DNA from: Alternaria dauci | Lineage: Eukaryota; Ascomycota; Dothideomycetes; Pleosporales; Pleosporaceae | NCBI RefSeq assembly: GCF_042100115.1 | Contig: NC_091272.1 | Coordinates: 5,270,001 to 5,334,000, forward strand | DNA: 64,000 bases | Direction of reading: 5' to 3' | Shown here: piece after piece, positions 51,026 through 62,927 of the stretch | Position numbering within the stretch: the stretch's first letter is position 1 | Layout: the number at the start of each line of letters is the position of its first letter | Notes under the pieces: generated by a model | The model's input: the letters and a program-made list of their open reading frames with translations, nothing else | What the model was told of the DNA's origin: nothing | The model's database searches: none | Position numbers and translations under genes: made by a program

Positions 51026-52595
51026 ATGGCGATGGCGCGTGAGAGGCCCAGACCGCGTCCATTCACCTTTTCTCGCCACACATTGCTTTATCTCGTGTCG
51101 TCTTAACTAACCTGAGGTATGCAGATATACTCAAGTTTCTTATTCTTCAACCTCCAGTTTCACAGCCATCAATCAGCCCTCGACGCAGTTCCCGACGCCC
51201 CAATCGCCAATAGCAGCACCCATCCAGCAGAACCAAGCGCGGCGAAGAGCGAGCGTTCACGGACGACGGCGACACAACCCTGTTGTCGCGCAGTATCTCG
51301 GTCTTGGTACTGCAAGCGAGCCTACGCATCTCGAGATATATGCTTCTTCGCCGGCAACATCAGCCAGCCCACCGCGGAAAGCTACACGCAAGCGAACAAA
51401 GTTGGCTGCCCCTGGGGACACATCGGATGGTAGACACACGAATGCGGAAGCGAGAGAAGTTGCCAATCAACAGCGTGTGTCAGAGAGCTTTCGGGTGACG
51501 AAACCTGTACGCAAGTCTGCAGCATCTTCATCCAAAACTGCACTGTCCAGGACTGCGTATTCGGCATCCGTCGACAATGTACAACCACAGCATTCGACAG
51601 CAGATGGTGATGGCACAACAGTGTCCGATCATGTTCCTACCACTCAAGCCTATGATGTGACGCATCGTCGTTTTGCAAGCTCTGAGACTGTTCAGAATGT
51701 TAGCCAAGACACCGTGGCCACACTACCTGTGCAACATCCGGGTGACGCTTGCTTATTCGATCTCGAAGACGATGACTATGATACCACTGAAGCTAGACAA
51801 GCTGATTGCAATCTGGCTCTGCAGCAACACGAAAATCTGAATTTCGCAGACGACGACTTCGACTTTGACATCGGTGATGATGAGCTGCTCGCGTTGATAT
51901 CTGAAGGTGACGGTACATGTCCTGACCTTGCAAAGCCTACCCCAGAGTCCCACGCGCAATCATACGACACGGTCGATCACAGACTACGCTCTACTTCAGG
52001 CTCATGCGCAGACGTTTCCGCCAAGCTTGAACAAGTTGCCACAAAGACGAATTCACAGCAAATACCAAAACAGTTTGTATCCCCAGTCACTCTGACAACG
52101 CGCTTGCAGGCCGCATACGGCAACCCAGGCTGCGCAAAGATTCCGAAACCAATTGTCAGGCCGCCGTTTCCTGAGCCTGTTCGTGATCGCTCGCCCATCA
52201 TCGGACTCTCATCAAACTCATTGCTCAGGACGTGTTTCCGCATTGGCGAGGTGATTAACCAGAGTTGCCAAGCATCCAAGTCTGGGAAGCACATTATGAT
52301 CGAGATGTACGCCAAGATACTTGCTTCGGAGCGAACTGGCACAGAGCAGCAATTTACGTTCTGCGACCTCTTCCATGCCAGACCACCTTATATCAAGGGG
52401 TCATACAACGCTGCAATCTGGAAGTCGGTGGAGCTATTCGAGTATGACTGCAGCAGACTTTTGCAGCAAGGGCGAATATGTCGGTGCATTGGCACTATGA
52501 AGCGCGAGGGTAAGGCGTGGGCCATGACAGTGCTCAACATCTGGGAAGCGACCTGGGAAGACATTGAGTGGGTAGAGGCCGTTGTGAACTCCTAG
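51026..52595 (+). CDS. Conserved-looking protein of unknown function (480 aa)
   Basis: Exons 51026..51038 (13 nt) and 51166..52595, intron of 127 nt starting GTGAGA. This junction gives the start MAMAPINQPSTQFPTPQSPI and is the only one found that opens the long frame with an ATG. The N-terminal ~330 residues are disordered: a basic RRRASVHGRRRHNPVV patch, KKR-like stretches (possible nuclear localisation) and an acidic FDLEDDDYD and DDDFDFDIGDDELL part. The C-terminal ~120 residues look folded: LLRTCFRIGEVINQSCQASK, HIMIEMYAKILASER, FTFCDLFHARPPYIKG, AMTVLNIWEATWEDIEWVEA. An alternation of beta-type segments makes an OB-like fold possible, which is only a guess. No family recognised. Confidence 0.65.
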
Positions 52596-52967
52596 CGGCA
52601 TCGTGGGAAGTACTCAGGGGTGCTCGGCAAGGATGATCTATGGGTGATCTAAGCGTCATAATCGACATCTAGGGGCAGGCGTATGGGAGGTCTCGATATG
52701 CGATGGAGCAACATGTTTATTGCATGTAATATGTAGTTGAGGAATGTGTTGTGCCTTGTGTGCATTACAAGACGCTGTTTTGTTTTAATAGGCTCGGAGC
52801 ATGGTCCACCCTTGACGGTGGCTTGCTTGCACGTGACGATAGGCCATGATTAACCGCCCCGCCAACGTACGGGCCATTGCTGTTCCACCTATTTGACTTC
52901 TGCTCACAGCGCGTCGCTGAGAGAATGAAGTTCAAGGGCCGTCTTGCCCAATTCACCCTACGACGCA
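52596..52967. other. Intergenic region
   Basis: 372 bp between two plus-strand genes; presumed 3' UTR and promoter. Nothing else seen. Confidence 0.55.
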
Positions 52968-54904
52968 ATGTTGACGGCGGCCATGACGCCAGACATCGGT
53001 AGCGAACGCGGAACCGCCGACTCTTGCAGTGCAGCCGTGATGGAGCCTCAACCTCAACTGGAGACAACGCCGCCAAAGACGAATCCGCCCAAAGCACGGT
53101 CTCTGTCGGACAGCACGCCCCGTCTTGAGCCCTCTCCGAAGTTTCGCGAACCCGCACGCATGTCCAAAGATGACCAAACCATCGACGCGAGCCCCAGTAC
53201 ACCGCGTCGACCAGACTTCCTCTCGCGAGGCCTGTCTCTGCAAATGCCCCCTCGAGAGTCGCCTATGCCTAGTCCCGCGCACTTTGCTGCCCGCGTGCCC
53301 CTCTCTCCACAGCTAGATTCGCGTAACACGTACGCGTCGCCGGCTTCTGTGCTGCCGCGACGGTCGCGCGGTGCTGAGTTCTCAAGAGCCTGCACCAACC
53401 TCCACCACTCGACGCTTCCCGATCAGTCCTCGCCCGATTCTTCGCCGACCATTACGCAAAAAGGCATCAAGATACCGCCGCGGAAGCCTCGTTCCAACTC
53501 GATGCTGCTTGACTCGCCGAATGTGAGCCTACAGGGTGGATGGAGTCATGGCGATAGAACCGCCCCTTCGAGTTCCGTCGGCAGCATCAACATGATGGGC
53601 TCCGAGGATTCGAATAGCTCTTCGGACGAGGTGGACCCACTGGACCCTGAAGACAACGATGACCCTATGATCATGACCCCGCAAGCGAAGACTAATACAC
53701 TGTTTCCGGGACTCAACGCGAGCAACGGCGGCGTCTTTTCCAACCTGTTCTCACCCGGTGGACAGCCCAACTTTGCAAGCATGCATCGGGCGAGGTTGCG
53801 CAAGGGTAGAAGCCGAAAGAGCTCGAGCTCAGCCAGTGGACACAGCTCCATGGCAAGTCCCGGGCCAGCCTCACCGCCAAACGGCAAAGACACGGGATAT
53901 TTTGCGCGAGAAGCGGCGATGCGTAAAGCGGGCTCGCGACGAGAGAGCCTTTCCCTGTTTGCCAACGACCTCCACATTTCATCTGGAAACGACAGCGGCG
54001 ACGAGGGCGGCAATATGCCCCATACTCCGGGTGTTGTAAGACGAGTGGTTTCACGGAGAGGCAATTTGCTGGTGAGTACGTATGTTATTGCGGCACTGCA
54101 AGAGACTAACTTTACTAGCCAAAGTCAAGACAATTCGGTCGCATCCGAGCGGAGCTATTCGAAGAAGCTGCTCCTGTTGACAGCGAGTTCCGCCGCGAGG
54201 CCGAGATCATTCGACAAGTGAGAGAAAGCGACACGGACCTAGAACGACCTTCCGGCACTGCGCAATCGTCACCCAACTTGCTGCCAACAGTTCCAGGTCT
54301 GGATGGACCGCTCGAGGGTGTGCCAGAAGAGGGCAGCGAAAGCAACATGAGTCTAGATGGATCGACGTCCAAGGGACTCTTCGGTGCCTTTGGCAGTCTA
54401 AACAGTGGTCGTAACTCAGTTGGCCACGGTTTCTGGGGTTCACGCGTCGCACACACGCCTCCGCCATCCTTCCCCCGTGCAGAATCGTCAGCAATGAGCG
54501 AGGACATGAATATGGACTCTCCGACCATAGGCGGTGGGGCATCTCGAGCGTCTACGCCCGGTGCCATGCAGCCCCCTACAGCAGCCGAAGCTTTGAAGAA
54601 GTCGAACAAACGCCGGCGAGATGACGATTTTGACGAAGCCTCCATCAAACGTCGTGCAGTCTCGCCAGGTGTCAGCGCTCACGGCAGTCCAGTCATCTCG
54701 CAGTCTCCTGCGCAAAGGGACGGCAGTCTCTGGGGCACGAATACCAAAGCCAGCCGGGAAACGTCAATCAGCGGCCAGTCACATGGTGAGCGTTCAAACA
54801 GTGGCGGCAGCATGAGCATGACGCCGACATTGGGCCCGAAGCGGATAGGTCTGCAGGGTATGACGGATACCAACGATGGGCTGATGAAGATGAGCATCGA
54901 GTGA
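52968..54904 (+). CDS. Disordered Ser/Pro-rich protein, unknown
   Basis: Exons 52968..54071 and 54119..54904 (47-nt intron), 629 residues from the first in-frame ATG (MLTAAMTPDIGSERGTADSC). Almost the whole protein is Ser/Pro/Asp-rich and predicted disordered with many SP/TP sites (potential CDK or MAPK targets). One more ordered block spans the splice site: VVSRRGNLLPKSRQFGRIRA followed by ELFEEAAPVDSEFRREAEII, which reads as amphipathic helix and is probably the conserved core. A basic KKSNKRRRDDDF cluster may be a nuclear signal. The end is GMTDTNDGLMKMSIE. I think it is a fungal regulatory protein but cannot name a family. Confidence 0.65.
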
Positions 54905-55227
54905 TTGCCAGACGTGACTGGGTGTAGGATATTTGTGGCATTGATCATGACTTAGCGCGGCGTTTCCGGGTCTACGGGATCAACAATGGTTGCCCGAAGT
55001 GTATAGATACCCAGGGTTGATATTTAGTTTGTACACGAAGTAAAAAAAGCGGATTGCTCCCAGTACGCTATAATGTTCTGATGCCCTCCCCTCCACACGT
55101 TTGTGGTCCCTGCACCTCCCGGACCCCACTAAGCGCTCCTGTCCACCCGCAGCTTCGACAACGCGCCAAACAATTGAAGTCGCAACACGAACCCAATCTC
55201 CAACTTCCACATAGTGATATCGGAGCC
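54905..55227. other. Intergenic region
   Basis: 323 bp between tandem plus-strand genes. No feature seen beyond presumed UTR and promoter. Confidence 0.55.
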
Positions 55228-56182
55228 ATGTCACGCACAGCCGCCCTCTCCTCCTTTGTCGACAGCGCGCCACCGGGTGAGGTATGCTCTACAAACCCAC
55301 GTGTAGCTGCCGCCAGCACATGTACTGACAACAGCCCAGCTTGCCGAAGTCACAAAGGCAATCAAGTCGATCCTCGGCGACGACTCGGTCCAGAACGAAC
55401 TCTCGCCCGCCTTCCAAAAGTACAACGAGGAGCAGTTTACCACAACAAAGCTTCCCGGTGGCAGTACCGAAGTTCTCGTCAGCGAATACAACTCATTAGG
55501 AGACGGCCGATACTACGACATTGACACACAGAGCTCCTTTGACTTTGACCATGCCACTGGCAAGGCCAGCGCAGTCCAGAGCTACGTTGTGGAGAGCGCG
55601 CACGAAGATCTCCTGTACGTCGCATCTCACCCAGACACCGCCATACAGCACATTGTCCGCGCGAGCTCAGTACACTAACACACACCCCACAGCAAGAGCC
55701 TCAACAAGTCCCTCAGCACCCACGCCTCAGAACACTACCCCAAATCCTCGCACGGCGTCTACCCCGTCCCGTCCTCCCCGTCCTCCCTCGCCATCATCAC
55801 CGTCGCAAACAAGTACTCGCCCACAAACTACTGGAACGGCCGCTGGCGCAGCTCCTACATCTACGACACGTCTTCTGGATCCCTCACCGGCAGCATAAAA
55901 GTCGACGTGCACTACTACGAAGACGGAAATGTGCGTCTGCTCACGACCAAGGAGGTCAGTTTGAATGCTGGTAGCAATAGCAATGGAAGCGAGGTTGTGA
56001 GGAAGATTGCGGCGGAGGAGAAGAAGTATCAGGAGGATTTGAATAAGGCGTTTGGGAGCTTGAGTGAGGGCGCGTTCAAGGCGTTGAGGAGGCAGTTGCC
56101 GATTACGAGGCAGAAGATTGAGTGGGAGAAGATTAGTGGGTATAGGTTGGGTCAGGATATTGGGGGTGGTGGAAGGAGGTGA
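55228..56182 (+). CDS. CAP1: F-actin capping protein alpha subunit
   Basis: Exons 55228..55281, 55340..55614 and 55693..56182; introns of 58 and 78 nt; 272 residues, the usual length for capping protein alpha. With the beta subunit it caps barbed ends of actin filaments in cortical patches. Visible features: start MSRTAALSSFVDSAPPGE, then LAEVTKAIKSILGDDSVQNE, the middle YYDIDTQSSFDFDHATGKAS, the conserved NYWNGRWRSSYIY and GSIKVDVHYYEDGNVRLLTT, and the C-terminal helix LRRQLPITRQKIEWEKISGY near the actin-binding tentacle. The exon 2/3 junction falls inside LLKSLNKSLS. Confidence 0.95.
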
Positions 56183-56761
56183 GAGGGTTAATGGATTGGT
56201 GTAGCGGGTGGTGGAATGGTGGGGGATAAGTAGGAGGAGTGGTATTTGAGGAATAGAGGTTACTGAATGTGAGCCATCCAATGATTTTCATATTCATTAT
56301 TGGTAGACCCTTGACCCCATGTGCCGTATAAGCATACCTGCTGTTGCTGGTGAGAGCTTAGTGAAGTCGTAGCATACCTGGCATGAGTAATACCATGTGT
56401 GTTGGTATTGAATTCCAATGTCAGTCAATCGTAGATAATATTCAGATAGGGCTTACACATCACTAACACGAGTCGACGGGGGAGAAATCCAAGATGCTAC
56501 AAGTCTTCATACTATCTAAGAAGGGCTTCTTCATACACATCATGGCAGCACCCACAAACGCGAATGCCGCGAGATGTCATAGCATCACTTCTAGCCTATA
56601 CACGAGAGAATCCTCCAGCAACACGGCACTAATAACAACCATGGCTGGAACAAACAACAGACTGCGAAAAACATCATATGGCGAATGGCCACTTGTGAAC
56701 GCCATAATCCCCCCAGAACGCCGTGTCCACGAAAAACAAAAGTACTTCATAGTCATGACGA
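56183..56761. other. Convergent intergenic region
   Basis: 579 bp between CAP1 (+) and the carrier gene (-). A 91-codon frame (56494-56769) lacks any family feature. Confidence 0.55.
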
Positions 56762-57865
56762 TTATTTAGTGATGAAGCCCAAGTAATCAGCAACAATCAG
56801 TGTCACCATCCTATTACCAAGATTAGTACTTGAATCCAAACCACAGAACAGGGACAAGACTTACGCATGCGGCGCGATACGCACATAGTACGTTCCAAAG
56901 CCACGATAGAACCTCAACAGCCCCTCGTCTTTAGCAACCTTCCTAAAGCAATCAAACATGCCCTTGTACGGCATCGTCCCATCCGGGCCCTTTGTCTGTT
57001 TCTGCAACCTCGTCTTCATAAAGTCAAACGGCAGCGACAAGAACGACGCAAAGAACCCTGCTACAGCGGACGCAGTAAGCGTCTGTGTGCGAGACGACAG
57101 CGACGTGTTCTTGAGTTGTTGCTTTGCTTCCGAGAAGAAAGCCAATTGACCAAAGTTGAGGGCCATGGCGCGGACAACAGTGGGATAACTGCCTGCCCAT
57201 AACCGCGTGACGCCTTCTTGCTTGCTGATGCGGACGAGGGCGTCGACGACGGACGTGTAGTTTGCGCGTTGGGCAGCAGGTTTCAGGCCGTCGGATTGCA
57301 TGCGGATGAGCGCGAGATCAGCGGGGTTACCGACGATAGCGGCGAGACCGCCTGCGGCGAGACCGGCGCCTGCGCGTTCTTTGAAGCCGATCGCTGTGCC
57401 GTTTTCTTTTGCGCGGGCGCTGAGTTGCTTCATGAATGTGTCAAAGAAACCTAGGCGGGCGGTTGTGTAGACGGCTTGGCGGAGGATACCGGCGCTGAGT
57501 CCGGTGTAGAGATCGAGAACCTTGCCTTGTGCAATAATGTCTCTGAAGACTGTGACTGGAGTAGGTTTGGGTCCGGTTTTTACGCCTTCTCCTGCGAGTT
57601 GTAGACGCACTTTTACCATGTCTACGGGCTGGATCACGGTTGTTGCTGTCATGCCTGCAATGCCGCCGTTTACAAAAGGTAGTGCAGCGCGCATAAACGG
57701 TGTATGCAGGAAGTCTGCAGTAGCTTTCTTGGGATTCTCGGCAGCTTTGGACATGGCGGAGGATGTGTCTTTTAGAACGGCTTCTGAAGATTGCTTTGCG
57801 TTTTCGAGGGCGCGAGCGGCGGGCATCTTAAACGTTTGAGAGGTGGCGGCTGCTGTTGTTGACAT
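56762..57865 (-). CDS. Mitochondrial oxoglutarate/malate-type carrier
   Basis: Minus-strand exons 57865..56865 and 56810..56762 (54-nt intron), 349 residues. Six-helix carrier of the inner mitochondrial membrane. The three repeats show PVDMVKVRLQ, PADLALIRMQ and PFDFMKTRLQ at the PX[DE]XX[KR] positions; LDLYTGLSAGILRQAVYTTA and ALIRMQSDG are typical of the 2-oxoglutarate/malate (SLC25A11-like) branch. The last exon adds MVTLIVADYLGFITK to IAPHA, completing helix six; without splicing the protein would stop in the middle of it. An in-frame ATG at 57982 would add 39 residues; I prefer 57865 (MSTTAAATSQTFKMPAARAL). Dicarboxylate carrier is the main alternative. Confidence 0.88.
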
Positions 57866-59799
57866 TGCGTTGTCAGTGACAGCCAAACAGTCTTGACAGG
57901 ACGAATTATTTGAAGATGGAGAAGGAACAAGTGGACTAGAAGGGGTATATCGCTGTCGCTTTGCTGTACTAGAATAGAACAAATGTGAAGGAAGACTGGA
58001 ACTGATGGAGTAAGAAAGCCCACAAAAGAGACTCCATGGGCGAATCTTTATCCCAGCATCATAGCACTACGACATGGCGTCGGCGTAAGGTGCTGGCCTG
58101 GGCAGAGCCTCAGCCTGAGACGCAGTCGTTCCCATGCGCCTTACACCGCGGCCGTGGACGTCGCAAGCTAGCCGGCTATGACATAGATGTACAGCTTCCT
58201 CCGGCGCACAGGAAAGATTGACATCGGACGTGTGAGCGCAGCCGAAAAGCGCACGCACGTGCGATAGCCCTTCTTTTTCCGATTGCACCCGCGCAAGGAG
58301 AAATTGTGTATGCTGAGAGACGGTGTAGAGGAAGAGCATAGTTGGGTTGTGCGTACCTCGTGCGCTGTAGTCTGTGCGGAGGATCCAGTCCGCGTCGGAG
58401 AAGTGGGGTGTGGGTCGCGGTTTTAGTGGGTATGGTGGTATGCGCTCGACTACCCGCTTCCTAGCATCAAACGACTATGCGACGATACAGCTCGAGCTGA
58501 AGGAGCAGAAGAACAAAGTCAGGAACAAGGCTGTGAGTGAAGGTTCTCGGAGGACAGGAGTAGCACGGTGATCTGTTATTCTTAGTTGTCAACAACGCCA
58601 GCCAGTCGACCGGTGCCATGAATTGAGGGGTGAGCTGCGTTTCCCCGCATCGAAGAGCTGCCCCAGCGGGCCACTGATATGGACAGCAGCTTGTTCTACG
58701 AGGTGCCAGTTGCTCATGGGCCAATCGGGGCGCACCGAATTCCTGAACTCTGATGCCATCTTGCTTCATAGGTTTCCATGTCGAAGTTTAACGTGCACGG
58801 CGGAGCGGCATGAGCTGGGCGCACTGATTGTCGCGTGTCCAAGCCATCCGTTTTCCCATGTACCGTTGAGGCTCATGCCATTGCCCGTGGTACAGCTCGA
58901 GGAAATACACGATCTTCAGGCACAGAGAATCCCGTCCCTATTGCGCCACATGCGGAACCGCTTGCATGTGAGCGATGACGTTGGTGGTAACGGGCAGCTT
59001 CCGGCCAATCGAACGATTGCAACTTCAATAGCAGAGCGTCCCGTCAGATGCCAATGGACCTAACCATCAGCAAACCTATGTAGCAGTACATCAACACGCG
59101 CTGTTGCGATACCCTGGCACAAAGGTGCATTGATCTCACTGTGCTTTTCCGGGTAGCATCTGGATTTCCGTGAACACAACGTGCATCCGTGCGTCGTTCT
59201 TTGCCGATGTGCATAATATGCACTGTGCTTTTTTACTCGTTGAGTGTTGATATACCCTCGTTTCGCAGATCGGAATTAAGTAAAGAGATCGCTTTGCTTT
59301 GGGCGAGACCCTGACTTCTTTTGCGCTTGATGGGGCGGAGTTCAGATCTTGTGCCCAGGTGCGCGGTTGAGGCTGCAATCGGTGGCCCGAGGGTATCCGC
59401 GGCCGAAGATATCATGGGAGACGACAAGCTGTGAAGCACTTTGTTGGCGGAGGAATATTCAAGCGGGTTCTGTCATTGCGTGGTATCATATCTATTGCCG
59501 AGAAAAGGTCCGTGGACAAGTGGAAGGCCAGACATTTTCTGGCACAGGGTCGGGGATGTGGAGGCGCACAGCCGGGTCTGAACACTTGCAGAAGAAACGA
59601 AAGGGTTGCGAACGTATTGTTGAGAATTCATTGTGGTGCAGAAGACTGGTACTCTCTTCGGGAACGAGTGCTATCTTGCATAAACCGCGCAGCTGGTCCG
59701 CTCTCTCAACGCCTTCTGCCACAATATCGCTTGATGTTTGCATATTTGGGTATCCTTCAGCCCGTCCGACGCCCAAACGCCGAAATAGCAGCACATAGA
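57866..59799. other. Gene-poor region
   Basis: 1.9 kb upstream of the carrier gene and downstream of NSE2. Frames at 58623-59063 (146 codons) and 59349-59808 (two overlapping frames of 125-149 codons) have no recognisable domains, no splice partner and no bias I trust. No repeat or RNA gene recognised. Confidence 0.5.
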
Positions 59800-61223
59800 C
59801 TAGATTGACATCTGACTCTCACTCGGATCTCCGAGACCCTCAATAATGCTTGATTGTGGTGGCTGTTGAGTTCCGGAAGCCTGAAGACCTGAGGGCGCAT
59901 CAGGCATATCATCGTCGCTACCGTCGATCTGTTGAATTTCCTGACGAGGAGCCTGCACATCATCGTCGGAACTGTCGCCTTCATGGTCAGCTTGCAGCAT
60001 GCGTTTGATTCTGCGGACGAGGATAGGGTCGGTGCGAACGTCGTTTGCGGTGAGCATCTGAGAAACAATGTCAGCACAGGCACACAGCGGGACGAGTAGC
60101 CGACCCAGTTGGAACGACATGTGGCGGCACTTACTTTATCGCATCCATTGACGGGACATTCCACGGCTTTTTGGCCGTCCACCCTGTGAGGCCCGTTTCG
60201 GATCATATCGAGGATGGCATTCTTCTCGAATGTGTGAGGACACTTGTTGCTCGAATACGGGTCCTTGAACTGCTGGTATGTGATGGGACACCTGGTGCTG
60301 ACTGTCGCCCTGTCGACTACAATGTCGTCATCGTCATCAAACTCTCCCCGATTCGTAGTGTCCGTTATGCCAGGCGCTGGCTCCCCAGACTCTGTAAACC
60401 ATGTGTCTTCATGGCCCAGTACCGGGCCATCGTCACCAAACTTCGCGTCGTGCACCGTGCGCTTGAAGTCGCGGTAGTCGTTGTTGCGGGCGTAGCGGCT
60501 TATGTGCGAGCGTGCCGTGTAGGCGTCCTTTTCGCGTTGTAAGCGCGTTGCAAACAGTTCGCTTGCACCCGTAAGGGCTATACGAGAGCCGTCAAGAGGA
60601 GTAGGTCCAGGTGTTGGCCCATCATCCATCTCATCATCATCACCGTCTTGTCCGTGTGCCCGCTGGCTCGCTGCTTGGGTCTGAGTTTGTCGTTGATGCT
60701 CGCGCTGCGTCATCTGAGTCTCATACTCTTCTGCCAGTTGTGCGGGCGCAATGGTTCTCAACCATTCCAGAGCTTCCTCGATGCGCTGCGCCGCAATCTC
60801 CGAGTCGATGACTGCTCGCATGCTTTCCTCGAGCTTCACAGTCGCCTCGTCTACATTCGCCTGTAGTTCTGCCATGATGCGCTCCTCGTTTTCTTTCTCG
60901 TCCAGGTTCTTACCCGCCGCCCATTTCTTCTGTCGCCGGGTTATGTACTCGGCGTGTTCGCGCAGTGTGTCATTGACACTAGCTGCAGCATTGGTGATGT
61001 GCCCAGTTGCCAGTTTGTTGTGCTTCTTGATATCGTTCATATTGCGCCCTTGAAGGCTGCGCAGTTCTCGTGTGGCTTCTGCATCGAGGGGGTGTGACGG
61101 CTTCTTGTACTCTGGCAGGAGGTCGGCATTGCGATTACTGCTGCTGGTACGGCTTGGAGTGGGTGCCACAGACTGACGACTGGCCGAAGGTCTCGCTGTC
61201 GAGTACCGTATTCGAGACGACAT
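59800..61223 (-). CDS. NSE2: SUMO E3 ligase Nse2/Mms21 (SP-RING)
   Basis: Minus-strand exons 61223..60135 and 60057..59800 (77-nt intron), 448 residues. Subunit of the Smc5/6 complex that sumoylates proteins in DNA repair and recombination. The N-terminal part is helical (LREHAEYITRRQKKWAAGKN, LQANVDEATVKLEESMRAVI) as needed to bind Smc5. An acidic linker follows. The SP-RING is at ~310-363: STRCPITYQQFKDPYSSNKC, PHTFEK, then ECPVNGCDK directly before the intron. After the intron MLTANDVRTDPILVRRIKRM completes the domain, and an acidic Ser/Asp-rich tail ends ...PSESQMSI with possible SUMO-interacting character (QSSIIEGLGD). If the intron were retained, the frame would shift into an unrelated tail. 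Confidence 0.92.
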
Positions 61224-62388
61224 TTCGTGTTATCTGCGTGGTGTTGCTGCGCGTGCTGTGCCGTGTCTAGGAGAAGCGATGGCACGAAACACGATGCGGG
61301 GAACGCGTTGTTAGAGCCATTCTAGTACTAGCGTGGTCGCCAGATCACGTGTCGTCCGCTCCATCTGTCATCCATGAACTCGACTAGAGAACATAGAAGG
61401 GAATCTTAGCAATGGCTCCAGGGCGACATCTTGAGATCTGTACAATTCGAATTACTGGAGGAGAGTCAAATAAGCGAATGTGTACAGCTTCTGAGCCCCA
61501 GCGTCCTCCCACACATGCGAATGCGCGAGGCAAATACTCAGTTACTTTGGCCTGCGGCAATGGTTCTGTACTTCGCTCTCCCTACAATGATCAACTAGCA
61601 CTAAGAATACAACACGCTATTCTGGGCGCTTGACTGCAGGAAGCAATCTCCTCCATGCGTGGGACTCTCCCCCACGCACTTTTAGGTCAAATTCCCGGCC
61701 ATGCAGAGCCGGCATACCAAGTGAACGCCCAGCCGGGCGCATGCCGCGACGTCGGAATAGTGGAGTCATAGTCAGCCCATGGCCGCATATCCCAAGCCTT
61801 GTCCAGGCTATCCCCGCCGTTTATCCATAGACATGTGGTCAGACGAGAGGCCGTCTAACCAGTGTGTAATCGAGTCGCGGCCATACTGCCTCGCTGTCCT
61901 ACATGTTCGCACTGGTCGGTTCTCAGGATCAGTTGTGTAAAACAAAATGGGAAGAAGTCAAGGCATTTGCATTTTGATAGTGTTGGTATTCGAGCCGTAT
62001 CAAAATCCATGGTCCACGTCCTAACCCCTTCGACCCTGACCAGTGCGTCTATTATCCAAATTTTCCGAAAAGTGTGTGGTATCATAAGATGTTAAAGAAG
62101 AAATAAAGGCCCTCCGAATGCAAGTACTCCGTAACTTTGAGCGAACATCAATCGCTCTCTAATCGCTATCATAACCATAACGTTCATATGCGCCCTACAA
62201 ACGCCACCCAGCACTCTCTACAAGAAGCCCTTTTCGAGGTGCAACATGTGCGGGGACGTTGCAATGGCCCTCGGCCACGAGGTATGTGCTTCCAAGCTGC
62301 GCTGTCGTCTCCGGAGTCGACGCGTGCCTTGGCCAGCGTGGCTACGCTTGTGCTGCTTCCGATTCCTTGTCGCCATGCGTCGACAGTT
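61224..62388. other. Intergenic region
   Basis: About 1.2 kb upstream of NSE2. A hairpin with 8-bp arms (TGCGTGGG / CCCACGCA, 7-base loop) lies near 61652-61674; it is not a tRNA. Remaining frames are not supported. Confidence 0.5.
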
Positions 62389-62927
62389 TCACCTCAGCAC
62401 GCTCGTGATTGTAGTTGTAGTCTGTGGCGCCTTGTTGGACAGAGGAAGGCCCTTCTCGATATCGCGCATCTTGTTGGCGTTCTTGCCTGGGGGCGGCGAG
62501 TTGAGTCTGATGCCTGTTCTTCGGTTCTGGCGGTTCTGCTTGCCTGCTTCGGCAGTGGAGCGGCCGGTGAAGCGGCGAGAGGCACGACGAATGGATGCTC
62601 GAACGTCCCATTGGCGCTTCTTCGCGAGCCACCAAAGTACCCCTGAGGCAACTGGACTCATGTTAGTTCATGCATCTTCAGTTATGTACTGTGGAACATA
62701 CTGGATCCAAGGACGACTATGACCGCGACCACAATGATCGCTGCGATAGCACCTCCAGAGAGGGAGAAAGCACCCTTCTGCGATCCCGCAGCACCAGCAT
62801 CACTTGGATCTTCCGGGTTGTCGTTGCCACCGTTGTAGCCCGGAGGAGGAAGATCGCTTCCCGAAGACGAGTCCTGAGCAAGGGCGAGCAGCGGGAGAAG
62901 AAGCGAGAAGAGGAGAGACCTGCTCAT
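62389..62927 (-). CDS. Small single-pass membrane protein with signal peptide
   Basis: Minus-strand exons 62927..62702 and 62651..62389 (50-nt intron GTATGT..CAG), 162 residues. Signal peptide 1-18 (MSRSLLFSLLLPLLALAQ), a short Ser/Gly/Pro/Asp-rich outer part (19-56), one transmembrane helix (58-84, GGAIAAIIVVAVIVVLGS then IASGVLWWLA, built across the intron) and a basic cytosolic tail (AKKRQWDVRASIRRASRRF) with an Asn/Pro-rich end. The layout recalls small fungal wall-sensor-like or receptor-like type I proteins, but the outer domain is only ~40 residues and has no cysteines, so a WSC or Mid2 sensor is unlikely. Function unknown. Confidence 0.72.

Noticed and set aside
58623..59063. 146-codon plus-strand open frame
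   Set aside because: No family features; random-looking composition in a gene-poor gap.
59349..59808. Two overlapping plus-strand open frames of 149 and 125 codons
   Set aside because: Both overlap the 3' end of NSE2 or its flank and neither has recognisable features; two frames open at once argues for chance.
61652..61674. Hairpin resembling an anticodon arm
   Set aside because: Stem is 8 bp with a 7-base loop, but no acceptor stem, D-arm or T-arm can be built around it, so not a tRNA.
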